A stretch of DNA of 64,000 bases from Lepisosteus oculatus. Taxonomy: Eukaryota; Chordata; Actinopteri; Semionotiformes; Lepisosteidae. A program made the position numbers and the translations under genes. The DNA lies in the NCBI RefSeq assembly GCF_040954835.1, contig NC_090698.1, forward strand, positions 55,810,284-55,874,283, written 5' to 3'. Every line of letters starts with the position of its first letter. Position 1 is the stretch's first letter. Below the pieces are notes generated by a model. That model did not search any database. It was not told where the DNA came from and was given only the letters and a program-made list of their open reading frames with translations. Below are positions 13,010 through 28,000 of the stretch, one piece after another.

Positions 13010-16000
13010 GTGAGTACATCAGGTTTTCAATCTGAATTTATTGATTTGCTGTGGTTTACCTTGCAAAGCTGTATTACAGTATTTCACAGATTGAACTCTT
13101 ATAAGGTGCTGTGAATAATACATCAGTAGATTAAAATGGTTCTGAAGTGTGATCTCCCAAGAAACATAAGAAACTATTTTGTTCTAAATCCTCCCAAAAA
13201 TATACTTGCTCTTTTTTCAGTCAGTGTTTTAAATCGAGGACATAAAAACAAAAAGTACTAATTGGTTCATCTGTGAAATGCAATGTAGTATGTGGTCTAG
13301 TTTAGAGTTTGTAATCACAGTTCAGATACACCAGGCCGTTAAATAGGAGCAGCATCGGCAGTGTTTGGTTTATTTAGTAATAATACTACAATTTCAAGTA
13401 AGAGCCCAATAAGCTTTATGTATTATATGTAAAGTAAAACACACATACTGTAATATATACAGAAGTAAAACAAAAGAGATAAACACAGCATATTGACCTA
13501 GTAAAATCAAAGTAAAACTAAATTACAACCTCTTTTACAACCACTAAATTACAAACCAATGTACAGTACATTAGAAGCTACAGTGAAAAGATAAAGTATT
13601 TATTTAAGCAAGTTTTAAAAATATTTCAGAATCTGATGAGACATATAGTAAGGGTCCAACTAAGCAATTTTTGGATGTATTGTAGAACGACATGCTTGCA
13701 GTATGTTACTGGCGTGTTCTTGAAATCTGAAGTTGCAGTTCCAAATGTCTGTAAATGCTCTTCCACAGACAAAACTGTGTTTTAACTGTGAATTCAGTAG
13801 TCCATACATTTCCGTTTCCCTTCAGCTTTTAATAGATTTAATAGATCTTTTCTTCATCTTCACTCAGGATGGAATTGCGTTGTGTGATCGCTGTTATCCG
13901 ACATGGAGATCGAACTCCAAAACAGAAAATGAAAATGGAAGTTCGGCACCAAAGGTAATTTTGCTTTCCATCATTTTAGACAACAAATCTGTATGTTCTG
14001 AATTGGATATTTATTTTATAATAATTCCGATATTATTTTTATAATTAAATAATCCAATATGTATTTTCTTGTTTCTCATAGTTGATAGACTCTCAGTTTA
14101 TTCATATTTACAGTGATACTTTTCTTTACATAATCGATTAATATTATTTTAATTGTATAAGTATTAAAGTGTTTGGAGAGGTTTTGTTTATTAACTGTGA
14201 TGTATAAATGTATATATTTATTTTAAAATGCATCAATTAACAGTGTGATATTTTAACTTTAGAAAATGGGATTAAAAGCTTACGATTTTTGTGGTGTTGC
14301 TTTTATAGGTTTTTTGATCTCTTTGAAAAATGTGATGGATATAAGACAGGAAAATTAAAACTGAAAAAACCAAAGCAACTGCAGGTAATATTTATTCTTT
14401 AGAATGTCTACATTGTGGTTCAGTGTTTACATACGATAATTGTCCTTGACAGTACAAAGCTGTGGACATCTTTTATATTTGCGCTATTTAATTATGATGT
14501 GGTGTTCTCGTCTTCAGGAAGTTTTGGACATTGCAAGACAACTTCTCGCAGAACTAGGACAGAATAATGATTCTGAGATTGAAGAAAGTAAAGCTAAACT
14601 TGAACAACTCAAAACAGTTTTGGAGATGTAAGTGAAAAGTTATTTTTGTAGAATAATAATTGAGCTTATGTTGGGAGACAAACCTGACTCTTCATTGCTC
14701 TCACAGGTACGGACATTTTTCTGGTATAAATCGGAAAGTCCAGTTAACGTACTTACCACATGGGTGCCCAAAAACATCAAGTGAAGAAGAGGGTAAGATA
14801 TGAATTAATCTGTACAAATCTGAAATGTTCCTTTTAAGGCTCTTATTTGAACAGTAATTTGTACTTTATACGTATTGCAGTAAATTGTTATGATGCAATA
14901 TTAGATTCTGAAAATCAAATTCTTTGTTGGCTTGTTGATCGAGTAAAGCTGCAATCATCTTCATTTTTTTTGCATCGTGTGACAAATCGTTATTCTGCAA
15001 CAGACAACCGGCGCGACGACCCATCCCTCCTGCTGGTGCTGAAGTGGGGTGGCGAGCTGACTCCTGCAGGCCGCGTTCAGGCAGAGGAGCTGGGCAGAGC
15101 CTTCAGGTGTATGTACCCAGGAGGACAAGGTAATCTCTTCAGTAACCACACATAGGAAACCACAATGAGCTTATCAGCACAGAAACGTTTTAGAAGTGGA
15201 ATGAATGTGTGAATATCAACCAGAAATAGAAATGTATGGATAGTGCTGTGTACAACTTTAATGTCTACTTTATACTGTACATGTATGCTAAGTTGTACCC
15301 TGGTGTGCAATCAGAAACTGCGTGATGAAACAAGTTGAAGGAAACAGACACATTTATTATGGCCAGGTGAAATGAAATGATTTAAGAACAAGAGTTCCTG
15401 GTGTTTGAGCTATTCCACTCCTATCGTCTCTGATTCCCATGACTTCCATTGCAGGGGACTATGCAGGATTCCCTGGCTGTGGGTTACTCCGTTTGCACAG
15501 CACTTACCGCCATGATCTAAAGATTTATGCCTCTGATGAAGGCAGAGTTCAGATGACAGCTGCTGCCTTTGCCAAGGTAAACGTAAACGTATATTTTTTT
15601 AATGAAAGTATGACGTTATTATATCATCATTGCTTATTACGTAGCTGTTAATGTGGAACCCTGGACATTGTATTCAAAGGTTATTCTTTTTCCACCTGTG
15701 TGAGCACTTCAAACAAAATACAAAGATTTAAAATTAAGATTGACAATTTCTGAATAGAATATAGGTCATCATAATTCATAATAGAATAATAGGTTTTTGT
15801 GTTGATGCTGTTATCACTTTTTGAAAATTTGAATAAAATGTGAAGTAAATCGGACACGCAGGGCATATTTTACAAACGTTTACATTGGTACCTGCGTTTT
15901 GTGGAGTATTTGGTATCATGACTTCATATCATCGGACAGAGGTTGATTATTAATTGGTTTTACCTGTAGGGTCTCCTGGCCCTGGAAGGAGAGCTGACCC

Positions 16001-19000
16001 CCATCTTAGTCCAGATGGTCAAAAGTGCCAACATGAATGGCCTGCTGGACAGTGACAGCGACTCCCTCAGCAGCTGCCAGCAGCGTGTCAAGGCCAGGCT
16101 GCACGAGATCCTTCAGAGAGACCGGGATTTCACCGCTGAGGATTATGAGAAGGTTCGTGAGAGCTCGGGACTCATTAACAATACCCACAGAATGCCTGGG
16201 ACAGCTGTGTGAGGCTTCTCTAGCTGCATCCAGTCATAAATTTATCCGAGATCACAGGTGGAGCTGCACAGGAGTTTCCATGTACTGAGTCTGCAGGATT
16301 GATTTAGACAGCATTCAGGAGCTGTCTAAATCAGATCTGACGCCTTCCCCTGCTGGACAAGGCTCGAAATGCTAATTTGCTGTCATTTACTGCTTCAGTC
16401 AGTTCATTGCCCACCGTAAGAGTGGCCTATTTATAATTCATGTGTATTCGTTCTGCATTTTCAGATTTGCCATTTAATTCATTTTATATGAGTCTTATTA
16501 CATTCTCTTACATTGCTGTGTTTTATTACATTTGCTATTCTTATTTCTGCCTTTTTGGCCACATACAAGTTAAACATAAAGTGCTTAATCTGCAGAATAC
16601 CATTTCATATGTTATCCAGTCTGGATTGTATAAGATTTTTTATATTGGACGCCTTTATTTGGTACTTGTATTGAAAATGTTGTGAAAACTTCTGTGCATC
16701 AGTGTTTTAGTCTTGTTTCCAGTATGAATCACATTTTTGCTGGTGTGTTTCTCATCCAGTTGGCACCAACGTCCAGCTCTTCTCTTATCAAGTCGATGCA
16801 GATGATTAAAAATCCAGTCAAGATGTGTGACAAGGTCTATTCCCTGATCCAGAGCTTGACCTCTCAGATCCGACAGAGAATGGAGGACCCCAAATCAGCA
16901 GGTAAACCGAACTGTTGAATCTCCCAATCACCTTGGCAAGCCTATGTAGCAACGATTCTGTTAAACATCTGTTTTTACTGTAATCCTGTTTTTTTAAGTA
17001 CATATTTCAATGTACAAACCAACATTGAGATTCCACTTTTACATCTTCAATTAAAACTTGTGCTGTGCCAGAACAGTTTTAATTGAAGAGCTAGATCAAT
17101 ATTAGTTTTGATATTTTGATATATGGTAAAATTCTCATTTTAAATTTTATTTTCTATGTATTAAATACTTTTTAAAGTATAGTTTTGTAACTATAATGAG
17201 TTCTCTTGGTTACCTTGGTTGGTTTTTAATTCAGGTGGAGGTTTTTAAATGTCCAAGATATTGGCATTCTTTATTCAATGTGTTCTGTAGCCTTTGTCTT
17301 ACAGGCATCTGTTTCTTCTTTTCTTCTACTCAGATATACAGCTTTACCACAGTGAAACTCTGGAGTTAATGTTGCGTAGGTGGGCAAAGCTTGAGAAAGA
17401 CTTTAAAATGAAGAATGGAAGATACGACATCAGCAAAATTCCTGACATTTATGACTGCATTAAATATGATGTACAGCACAACGGCTCCTTAAAACTTGAG
17501 AACACGATGGAGATATATCGACTTTCAAAGGCATTAGCTGATATTGTCATTCCTCAGGTGACTTAATTGCAGTTGCTGTTATTTTTTATTATATAATTAT
17601 GAGGTGATAAAGCATGGTGAACCAGGTTAATATTATTTTAATATTATTATAATATTATCAAAAACGTTTCAAAGCCGAGTCATGATCAAATGTCTTGCTC
17701 AAAAATCAAATTGATTTTTAAATGCAAATATAGTGGTTTCTGGTCATGCAACAGGAAAGACCTGTGCTTAAAATATTATTGCCACATTTGTCATTTGTTA
17801 TTATACATCGGTTGGCCATGAAAGATCTTCTCAATGCTTCTGCAGAGGCTAACAAAACTGAGCTACACTGCTCTTGCGGTCAGAGGTAGAAATCTGTGGA
17901 CAGATATTTCTACAAATTCCTACACACCATTTTCTTTTCCTAGTATTAAACTTTAAAACTTTTCATGATGCATCATTTCAGGGCAGTTTTCAACAAAAAA
18001 CAAGAGACATGTACAGTCGACTCGTAACTTGCGTGCTCTCAATTTACGCGGTCTTCTCTGGAAGACAAAAAAATGCTTTATTCCTTGAAATGTTAGTTTT
18101 GGCTTTCCGTACTACTCAAAATCCCATAAATTATGAGTTGACTTTATTTGCAAATTACTACGGTAAACAGAATTTGAAAATCTGAACTTGCAACATCTTT
18201 TTTATACAAAATGTGAAACAATATGTAGCAATTATTATTAAATGTATGAAAAAGAACACCAAAAATCACACAAATATGAAACTTGGAAGATACCAAAAAA
18301 AAGCATTTTCGAAACTCTCTCTTTAAAAATATATTCCTTTGATGAGCAAGTTTCAGGATTTATAAAATGATGTTACTGTTGAAACTGTTGAGTAAGACAT
18401 AAAGAAAGATTTCTGTGTGTGTTTTATCACGACACTGATCTTTTGTCCATAACCTAAGCAATAAAGTTCAAAACAGAACAAGGCAATATATATAAGTAAA
18501 GTATTTTCTAAGCTCTATTAGATATAGCTTATCCATGTGTTTACATTGCTTTTAAAGTTCTTATCACTTTCTTTCTCAGGAATACGGAATAGCTCAAGCT
18601 GAAAAACTGGACATTGCTAAAGGCTACTGCACCCCTCTGATTAGGAAAATTCGCTCAGACCTGCAGAGAACACAGGATGATGACACTGTCAACAAACTCC
18701 ATCCAGTGTAAGGTTCCAACATTTGATAGGTGTTCACACAGATAAAACAGACTGTCTAAATAACATAAAAGAATGTTTAACTATACAGTATATCTGTTTT
18801 GAACCAGTAGATCATTTCTTTATAAAATATTCCAAATTTGCATGTTATATAAACGTGCAAGCATTTAAGTGTGTGCTTCATAACAATATATTTTAATTAG
18901 TGTGTACAAAATGTAAAATTGAGTTGACTTGTACTTTTAGATGATTTCAGTTATTTTGCTAATATACCAGTTAATCCTTTTCAGGGTACTGTATATCCAT

Positions 19001-22000
19001 TGATAGCTTTCTGTACTCCTTGTTGACTTCAGTACATAGTACTGATGAGGCACATGATTAGGAAAAGTTAATGTTGTTTGGGTAGATTGTCTTCAGAGTT
19101 TGTGTACTTTTCAATAGAGCGGCATCTTGTGTGTAAATGGTTTCTAGATGTAGCTCTTCCAAGTTTTCTACTTCCCCATTGGGTTTAAAAAAAAAGTGGC
19201 TTAACAGCTTGCCAGTCAGAGCCAGGTGTGTATTAGTCATTACCTTCCTACACAATGGCAGTGGTTCAGTTTGCATTCGTTGCAATATGGACATAATGTA
19301 ATTCCCTGTGGTGGCAGCATATGCTTCTCTATCCTGCTCTGCATTAATTGCTCTCCAGTCGTCTGTAAAGATCTATCATTTTTTATTTTTAGGTACTCCA
19401 GAGGAGTTATGTCACCAGAACGTCATGTGAGGACAAGGCTGTATTTCACTAGTGAAAGTCATGTGCACTCACTGCTTTCAATTTTACGCTACGGGGCCTT
19501 GTGCGATGTAAGTCACTGTCATTTCGATGACCCTTGAGCACATTGCTTGCTGGGGTTGGCCTATTTTGTTTTATGTTAAATCTGATCCCTCAATCAACCG
19601 TATGCAACAAACTACAAACAAGAGGAATCCTCTCAAATTGTCTAGTTCATCTACAGTAGCTTGATCTTAGGATTTTCTGCAGTGTTTCCATGAAATAAAC
19701 CAGTGTATGGGCTTCTACAACAGAGTGGCTTGTTCCAGATTCACACAACCTAATGTACTGAATAAAATAATACCTAAAATTCTGCTTTTTAAATTCCCTA
19801 CTGAGTACAGTAGTTTCGCCTTGTGTCCACTTGTGTTCTCGTATCCATCATGTTCGCTCACAGTTCATTCATGGAATTCTCTTGAAAACAAACGCTTCAC
19901 TTTAGGAGACCAAAGACGATCAGTGGAAGAGGGCCATGGACTACCTCAATGTCGTTAGTGAACTTAACTACATGACGCAGATTGTCATTATGCTCTACGA
20001 GGACCCAAACAAGGTACAGCTTTTCTACAGTTAATGTCTACAAAGAGCACTGATAACAGCATTTGTCTTTTTTATTATGGTGGTTTTATTTTTCATGTGC
20101 CCTAGGACCCTTCATCAGAAGATCGTTTTCATGTTGAGTTGCATTTTAGCCCAGGAGCAAAGGGCTGTGAAGAAGATAAAAACCTACCATCAGGATTCGG
20201 CTATAGACCAGCTTCACGGGAGGTGAGGGTTGTAGTCTTTTTTCCTCATAGTTTCCCAGAGGTCTAAATTGTTTTGTGAAGTTAGGTTAATATTATTACT
20301 AGAACAGAAAATACTAATGCTAAAATAGTAATACGTGGATCTTAGCATTAGATCTTTATGTATGACTGCATACTATTCTATATAAACTATCCAAATTTTA
20401 CCAGTGGCATGTCTTTGGTTAGGTTTTCTAGATGAGAAGCAGACAGGATTTGTGTAATGGCAGTTATGAAACAATAATTGCTGGTCCGTCCCATTTCATT
20501 TCTTTTTCAAACAGAATGAAGGCCCAAGAAAAAAATCCATCAATGACAGTGATGAAGAGTCTAGTGCAGCTAAAAGAGATGAGCCTGACAGGGCACTGTT
20601 CAGACCTATGGTCTCTGATCCAATCTACATACACAGGAAGTCCCCTCTTCCGCGCTCCAGGAAGATTGGCTCTGTAGAAGTGAGTAATCGTTCAGCATTT
20701 CTTATGTTGTTGGAGAAGGTAGTATGGTATGCTTGCATGCTGTAGAAAAACTAGACGAGTTTTCAATGTGCCAGTATGAAAGTACTGCTTGTGTGCAATA
20801 GAAACTAATATATTGTAGTGCACATAACCTATAATGTCAGATGATGAAGTTTGTGAATCTTTATTTAAATGTTTTTTGTTGTACTGCAACATTTGACTTT
20901 CAAATCAGAAATTAGTTAACTTGAATCTTTGAAGAATTCAGAATATGCCAGTAAGAAATTCATGAATTGTCTTGAACACTGTAATTATTTTTCCACTGTT
21001 CAAGTTCTGTATTTTTCCGTGAATTTATAGAAATGGCTTTTGTTATGTAATGGAGGGAAAATATAAATATCTGTTTATATATTTTTTTTACTTCTGCAAT
21101 TTGCTTACTCTCTAATATCTGATTATTCAGATTCGTGTGCGTTGTCATTTTGTTGTTTAAATTATTTATAGATATATTCTTATTTTGATTAAGGTTGTTC
21201 TCTTTCAATGAGGAGCTGTGGTTTTATGATGGTACAGAATCCTGCCATATTAAAATAAGCAGCTTTCAAATAAAGATGATTCAAAAGGACAAAATGGAGC
21301 AGAGCGCAAACCTTATCTTGTACCTTGGCCTCCATTTCATAACTTTAATCTGGCACTGTTCTATACAGCCACAGAAAAGACAGTTATTACAGTGTCTCAC
21401 AGCGAAATTAAAAATCACATTATTTCTGTCATTTGTTTGTTATATCTTGTGTTATCTTTTCAATAAGGCAGGAATCTTACTAACCACATTGAAATACATC
21501 ACTGAAATAGGTTGAGTTGAGCTGTTTCTTAAAGGTGTTACTTTTCATGTTTTTTTAAATAGGTAATCAATGTCAAAAGGTACTATATTTAGTATAAATG
21601 TCATCAGAATGTTACGAATAATGTATAAAACTGAAATGTTTCACACATTGTCATAGCAATTTCTCAGTGAAATGGGGAAATGAAAAACAAAAACATTGTA
21701 TAAATGATGGTATTAATGCAAATCATAGAAATGATGTAGTCGTTATGTAGAAATTTCCTTTTTATTCACAAATTAATGTAGTTTCCTTGAACAAGTTTAT
21801 TTGACATCCTCACTTTGCCTTGTTTTTCCTCCTAATTTACTTTTGTTCTACAAAATATTTTTCTATTATTCCACTATTCTGTGTTACATTCAGTATTACT
21901 GTATACACTTACTATACTAGATACAATTTCATGATTCCATTCTACCATGCATGCCTTTCAGGATGCAGTGATTTTGGTCTTTCAGATTTCCAAGACAGTA

Positions 22001-25000
22001 GACTGCATGGCCTGTCACGGTTTTAAGCCATTACAGTATTTTTTGTGATATATTGCCTAGACATGTTTGCACCAGTGTCAGTTATACGTAATCCATTTAA
22101 AATGAAACACCCAACTTATTTTCTAGACTTTGACTTTTACATACAGAAATAAAGCATTGTGAAGTAATTACAATGCATGTTTTATAGTATTTATATTATA
22201 AATTACATTGTTATTAATAATTGGCTATAGGATTATGTTTTCCTACAAGCTGGATGAGTGATTGGAAGTTGGATGAGCTCCTTTTATTTAACTGTGTCCT
22301 TGTTAAAGGAAGAGAAAAATAAAGTTTCACAGTAATTTCTCAGCAATCCTTTTTGTAAAATGCAACATTTACTAAAATTTTCTTAAGTCTTTACATTGTC
22401 ATGATCAAACATGTTAATCAGCTTCAAGTAAATTGATATTTAACCAACATCTACTACTCTGTCTTTGATAATGCCTTATGTTTACTTGTATTTATATTTC
22501 TACCTTCCTCATGAACATTGTTCTTACATTTCAAGTTTGAGCGCAGCCAAGCTGGTGCCACACTTAGAAGATTGCCTGCAAGTAATTGTTTGAAATCTGT
22601 TATTCAGTGCGGCTAATTAATTATATAGACAAAATTAAGAAGTAAACATTGCAGAAGAATGTGTGATGTATGCTAAAGATTTTATTAGTGTAGGTCCAGA
22701 ATTGTTCCCTTCTCTTCCTGTAATAAGTTCACACTGCATTATAAATGTCGTTGTTCTGAACAACAGAGAAACTTGTTGAATGTCAGTATACTGCATGTAC
22801 ATTTTAAGACCTGGTTGCATCAAATGTTTTACATTTTGTTGTAACTCAGTAGCCCCTGTGCTTTATAATTTGACAGTTCAAGTTAAAGCACAGAGGCCTG
22901 TAACAGCAACCCAGTACAGACTTCCACTGGCATGTGTAGCTTAGACTCATAAATTAACAAAACTGGAGAATAGTGTAGCCTTGCTACAGGTACATTTGAC
23001 CCAAAGTAATGCTGATGGACATATGCTGTCAACTCTGTCTAGATTTGTAGCCTACAAAAAGCAAAGCAGGACTTCGCCTATGTGTTGTCCTGTTTGATTA
23101 TAGTACTGTACATACAGTATGCAAAAGAAGTAAAATAACAGAGGCACTGTTGAGTTCAAGATTTTTAAGGAAAGAGTTACACATTTACCAAAAAAGAACT
23201 GTACTCCTCAGTTCTATTGACATGGTGCCTGTCTTTTGTTAAAGTGATTTTAGCAAATTATGGCAAGGAGAGTGAGCTCTACCGGAAGAAATACAAATAT
23301 TATTGTATATGTTTAATGTAAAGATAGGTTATCATTATAGCTGTCATTTCTGTGCTACTGTCGTGCTTTCTTAATATTTCCAAAGGTTTTTACATCAGCA
23401 CAACTGACAAAGTTGTAACCAAGTTTTACTGAACTTTAAATCTCGCCTTTTGTATGTAATTTAGTCATAGTGTTTTGTAGGCACCTTCTAGCTTCTTCTA
23501 CAGTTTAGTATATAATGAAAACATCTTGCTCTCTTATTGCGTCTGGGCTCAATCCAGAACTTTACAAGAATCACTACTTTAAAATGGCAATGTCAGTATC
23601 TGTCAGATTAATTTGTGTAGAGTAAATCTTTAACAACATGAAAGTAATTTATATCCAGATAGCATTTTTGTACCATAATCCCGATTTCAGAAGGAATATA
23701 ATGAAACAGCTGACTAGAGTAAATTATTAGTATTTGAAAAGCGAGGTCACACTGCTGAATGTTGATGAAGCACTTAGCTGGATTGTTGCTAACGTTGCAT
23801 GACTTTGCTGTTTTTACCCCCTTTCTCACTTCCAGGAAGAGAGCCCCCTGAGTGTGTCTAGCCCTGAGTCAATTGGTACCTGGATTCATTACACCTGTGG
23901 TGTGGGTACTGGGCGTCGAAGACGCAGATCAGGGGATCAAATAACTTCCTCCCCTGTCTCCCCCAAATCACTGGCTTTCACATCCACTATTTTTGGCTCA
24001 TGGCAACAGGTTTTTAAAATTTATTCATTATTAAAACATCAGACATTTTGTTATGCGTATCAAATACATTACAACAGTCAAAAAGGGCACCTTGACTGCA
24101 GGGAAATTTTAGCACTGTTTGTTTCACACAATAAACTTAAAAAACTTAAATGCTTAAATTTTCATGCATTCGTAAGGTTATCTTAGGTGATAGAAGGTCA
24201 AGGAGTAGTGATTTACTTGAGCTACTGATGAGTGATGTTTTAATAGTGACTCAGAAGGGGTCTTACTAAAGCTGTCAATCAGTAAAAATGTGTTTCATGT
24301 CTTGCCAGGTGAAGACTCTTATTGCTATATAAAATTTAATTTATTTAATTAGGTTTCACACCTTGTGTTTAGGGATTTTACTTCTAAATCACCCCTTTCA
24401 ATGTTTTGTTCCTTTTGTTTTGTGTAATCTATAAACTTTTATATTTGTTTTATATTTGATCATTTAAAAACTGTTAAAAATCACCTGGTGTTTAACTCCA
24501 TTTAAGTTTCTTTATATTTAGAGCTCCAGTCTTTCTCATAAGCAGCTCTGACATAAGGAAGCTTATCAGTTTTGTACCAAACAGACAAATTGACCCTCTT
24601 CACTGAATGACCCTTTTTACTTACAGTGTACTATGCTGTAACCAGACTGACTTCGTCTGAATTCTTCTAATCAATAACTGGCAACATTCTCGTGAAAAAC
24701 ATGAAGTTTTACTTCCATGTTTTTTGTGATAATGAATGTCTTTTGATAGATGTCTGAACTGAATTCTATAATTTACGTTAATACAGAGGAGAACTATTCA
24801 GCTTTTTGATTTTGATTATAAACTGTATGTTTTAATGATAAAATGTCACCATGCATTAGATGTCCTTTGAGACTTACTGTACACAATTGTCAGTTTCTAC
24901 AGTACTAAGAATTCAATTGGTAAAACAGACATTTAAACCTTTTTTGGGGGTGGGGTGTTTTTCATTATTGTTAGTGGCCTGGTGCTTAACATTTGCCAGA

Positions 25001-28000
25001 ACTCAGTTATAGTGCTGCTTTGCCAATATTAAATGCTACTTTTCTCTAAATTCACTGTTTTTATTCTGGTTTGTAAGTTGGGAAGAGCCTTTTCTTCTTT
25101 TTCAGCCATATATGTCTGTGTTTCATTTAACCTTTTTCCAATTAACATACAGTAGCATGTAATCTAACCTTTATTCTCACAATTTAATTAAAAGGGAAAT
25201 CACTTTGGGAAATGGGTTTTGTCACAAGGAAATCAGGTCCCTATTGCACTAGTTCTTTGCAGCCTGCAAATCTAAACTACATATGTAAAATGCATGCATG
25301 TGAGTTCTGTGTGTCTGTTTTTCTTTTTTGTCCATGTGTGCCATGTTTGATCCTGGACCCTTTTCACTTTGAGATAAAATTGTTTAAGCCTGAAAATAGT
25401 CTTTTGTCCCAAAGGTTAACCTGTGGGTGAGCCTAATTTGTAGAAGAAGTTGTAGGGTGATTAGGATTTTCTTTCAGGAGGTTCTGCTTCCTGGGGATGT
25501 CACATCACTTGTGAATGAATTAATGGTGCCTCTACACTGAACGTTATATGACGTTATACGTTATATAACGTAAGTGCTGCATCCAGACAAGGACACGTTT
25601 GATTCCACTTCACCTGAGCAGTGTGCCATGCTGCATAAGGCAGATTAGAAATTCCAAGAAGCAAAAAAAGCCAAACTACTGTATTCTGCAATGAATAGTA
25701 CAGTTCTCTTTTCTTGGTAATGTTCCCTATTTCTGTATTTTCAGTATGTGAAAATGTTTGGATTTTAATTTGTAACACCCAATATGCGCCATTATGATTG
25801 AGGTAAAGCACAGTTTAATCTTATACCACGTCCTTTGTTCTGTGGTGTTTAGGCACCTTAAATCATCACGGTTGCCTCTTATAGTAGTGCTTACAGGTAA
25901 GCTGTGAATCCCATCTTCAGATGTGGAATATGGGTACAGTTTCATCAGTTCAAGACTTACATGTATATTCAACAGCCATGAACCTCAGTACTCATGTATA
26001 GTATGATCCTGCACTGACGTCTGGCACAAACCAGGATCTCCTCTGTTTAACATTTCTACTAAATGGCACCTTTATGAAACAGTGCTATTACCTACTGTAA
26101 AAACTTGTCTTTTTTTTTGTTCTTTTTTGAGACAGGTGCAGTAAATATATGGTAAAAGTTGCTCACTAAACCTGGCTCATAAATGCATAAAGTTGTCTTG
26201 TGTCTCCTTCTACTGTACCTGCATCCTTTTCATCCTTGATGTCAGTTTGCTCTGTTTAATTGCAAGGATCTCATACATGGAATGGACTATCTTCAGTCTT
26301 GGGGATGTTGCATGAAATCTTGTCTCCTTCTTTCTTTTCTTTTGTTTTCGTTTTCTTGTATCACTGCACTAACATCCTTTCTGCTGCATATTAACATTTG
26401 TCTGTCTGGACAGGCCTCTGTATAAAGTTGTAGACATTACTCTTAGAGTGGTTTACTAAAATGATGTAATATTCTCTGTTTTTTCCTTGTACAGGTGTTG
26501 TCTGAGAACAACAGCCACACAAGAGTTGGCAGACTGCATTCTGAACAGAAGCACAGTGGCATGGGTAAGTATTGTTTGCTGTAATGGTTTTAGGGTGCAT
26601 AATTCTCTTTGTGTTTGGTTTAAATTCTATCAATAGTTTTTTTTTAAATGGTGTCTATAGTGATACAAATACCATCTACTGTATCTGTATATTTTATGTA
26701 CTTTTCAATCGTAATTGGAGACAGTATAAAACGGACATTCATTTGAGAGTGACTGGTAAAATTTTTGACAACATAATTTTTTAAATAAAATCTATTCCCA
26801 TGCTAGACACGTTTCTGCACACTTAAATTGTACAGCATTTCAGTTGTTCTTTGGGTCTTCTTCAGTGATTTATAATTAATGTAAGTGAATTGAGAGACAG
26901 TTTTAAAGTCCAAGGTTGTGATTAAGTACTGTTATTGTCAGAATCAGATATTAATTCTTTGCTGTTTTGTTTCGTATCTTGCCAATCTGCAGTGCTATTT
27001 TTGCTTGTAATGTTAATTCTCCTATCAAAACCTGCTATTTATGGCTGACATTTTACTGTGTATTACTAAATGTATTTTGCGATGCTCACTGAAATAAAAT
27101 AAATGAATGCTGTATGATTAATAATGTAAAACATTTAAGAAAAGGTTTTTGCCACATTTTGGACCATAAACTGCAGCTAAGACAACAAATTTCACACATG
27201 CTAGTAATGTCCATTGTTGCAGAATCAGCACCAAATGGCAACCAAACTAGGCAGAACGATATTGAGCAATCTAAAGTGAAGCACCTTGGTCAAGGACACC
27301 ACAGTAGTTCTTACCTAGTACTAATAAAGTGTATTGTTGATTAAATTCAATCATTTTGATCATACGCCCTACAGCAATACATTTTAAGAAGTTCTTTTTC
27401 ATTTAGTTTAGTTGAAAGTTGTAACTCAGTTTCTTTGGTCTCCAGCAAATAAACCCTTGCATGTAACTAATTAGGAAGTATGGACAGTTTAGCTCATTCA
27501 CTTGTCTTTCGAATGGGCTTTTTTCTTGATTTGATTGCATTTTATTGAATTTGCCAGGTACAGTTAGAATCCCATGTAGAATCCCACGAGTGATCCCTTA
27601 AGGAACACTAAAGAATAATAAACTTTAAATGCTTGTGTTATATTACATAAATCATACAAAAATATACAATGTTATACACACACATATACAGTATATACTG
27701 TACAGTATGTTAGAATTGCACATTTCAGTAAATGTCCAGACATCTGAATCCAGACAAAATGTAATTAAAAACACAAATACTGTATGTGAAAACTAAAAAT
27801 GCAATTATTATAATTGTTTCTTAGATAATAGGTGAGCATTAAAAGAGCTAGTAGCAATTTTATTTCAGAGTTTTTTTTTTTCAGAAAAATAAAATATTTG
27901 GAATTCTTACGTAGCTAAAATGTTTTTGGAGTTATTTTGATTAATTGACCATTACAGATTTCCAATAGCTAAATAGCCTCATTAGTGAGAGAACATGGCA

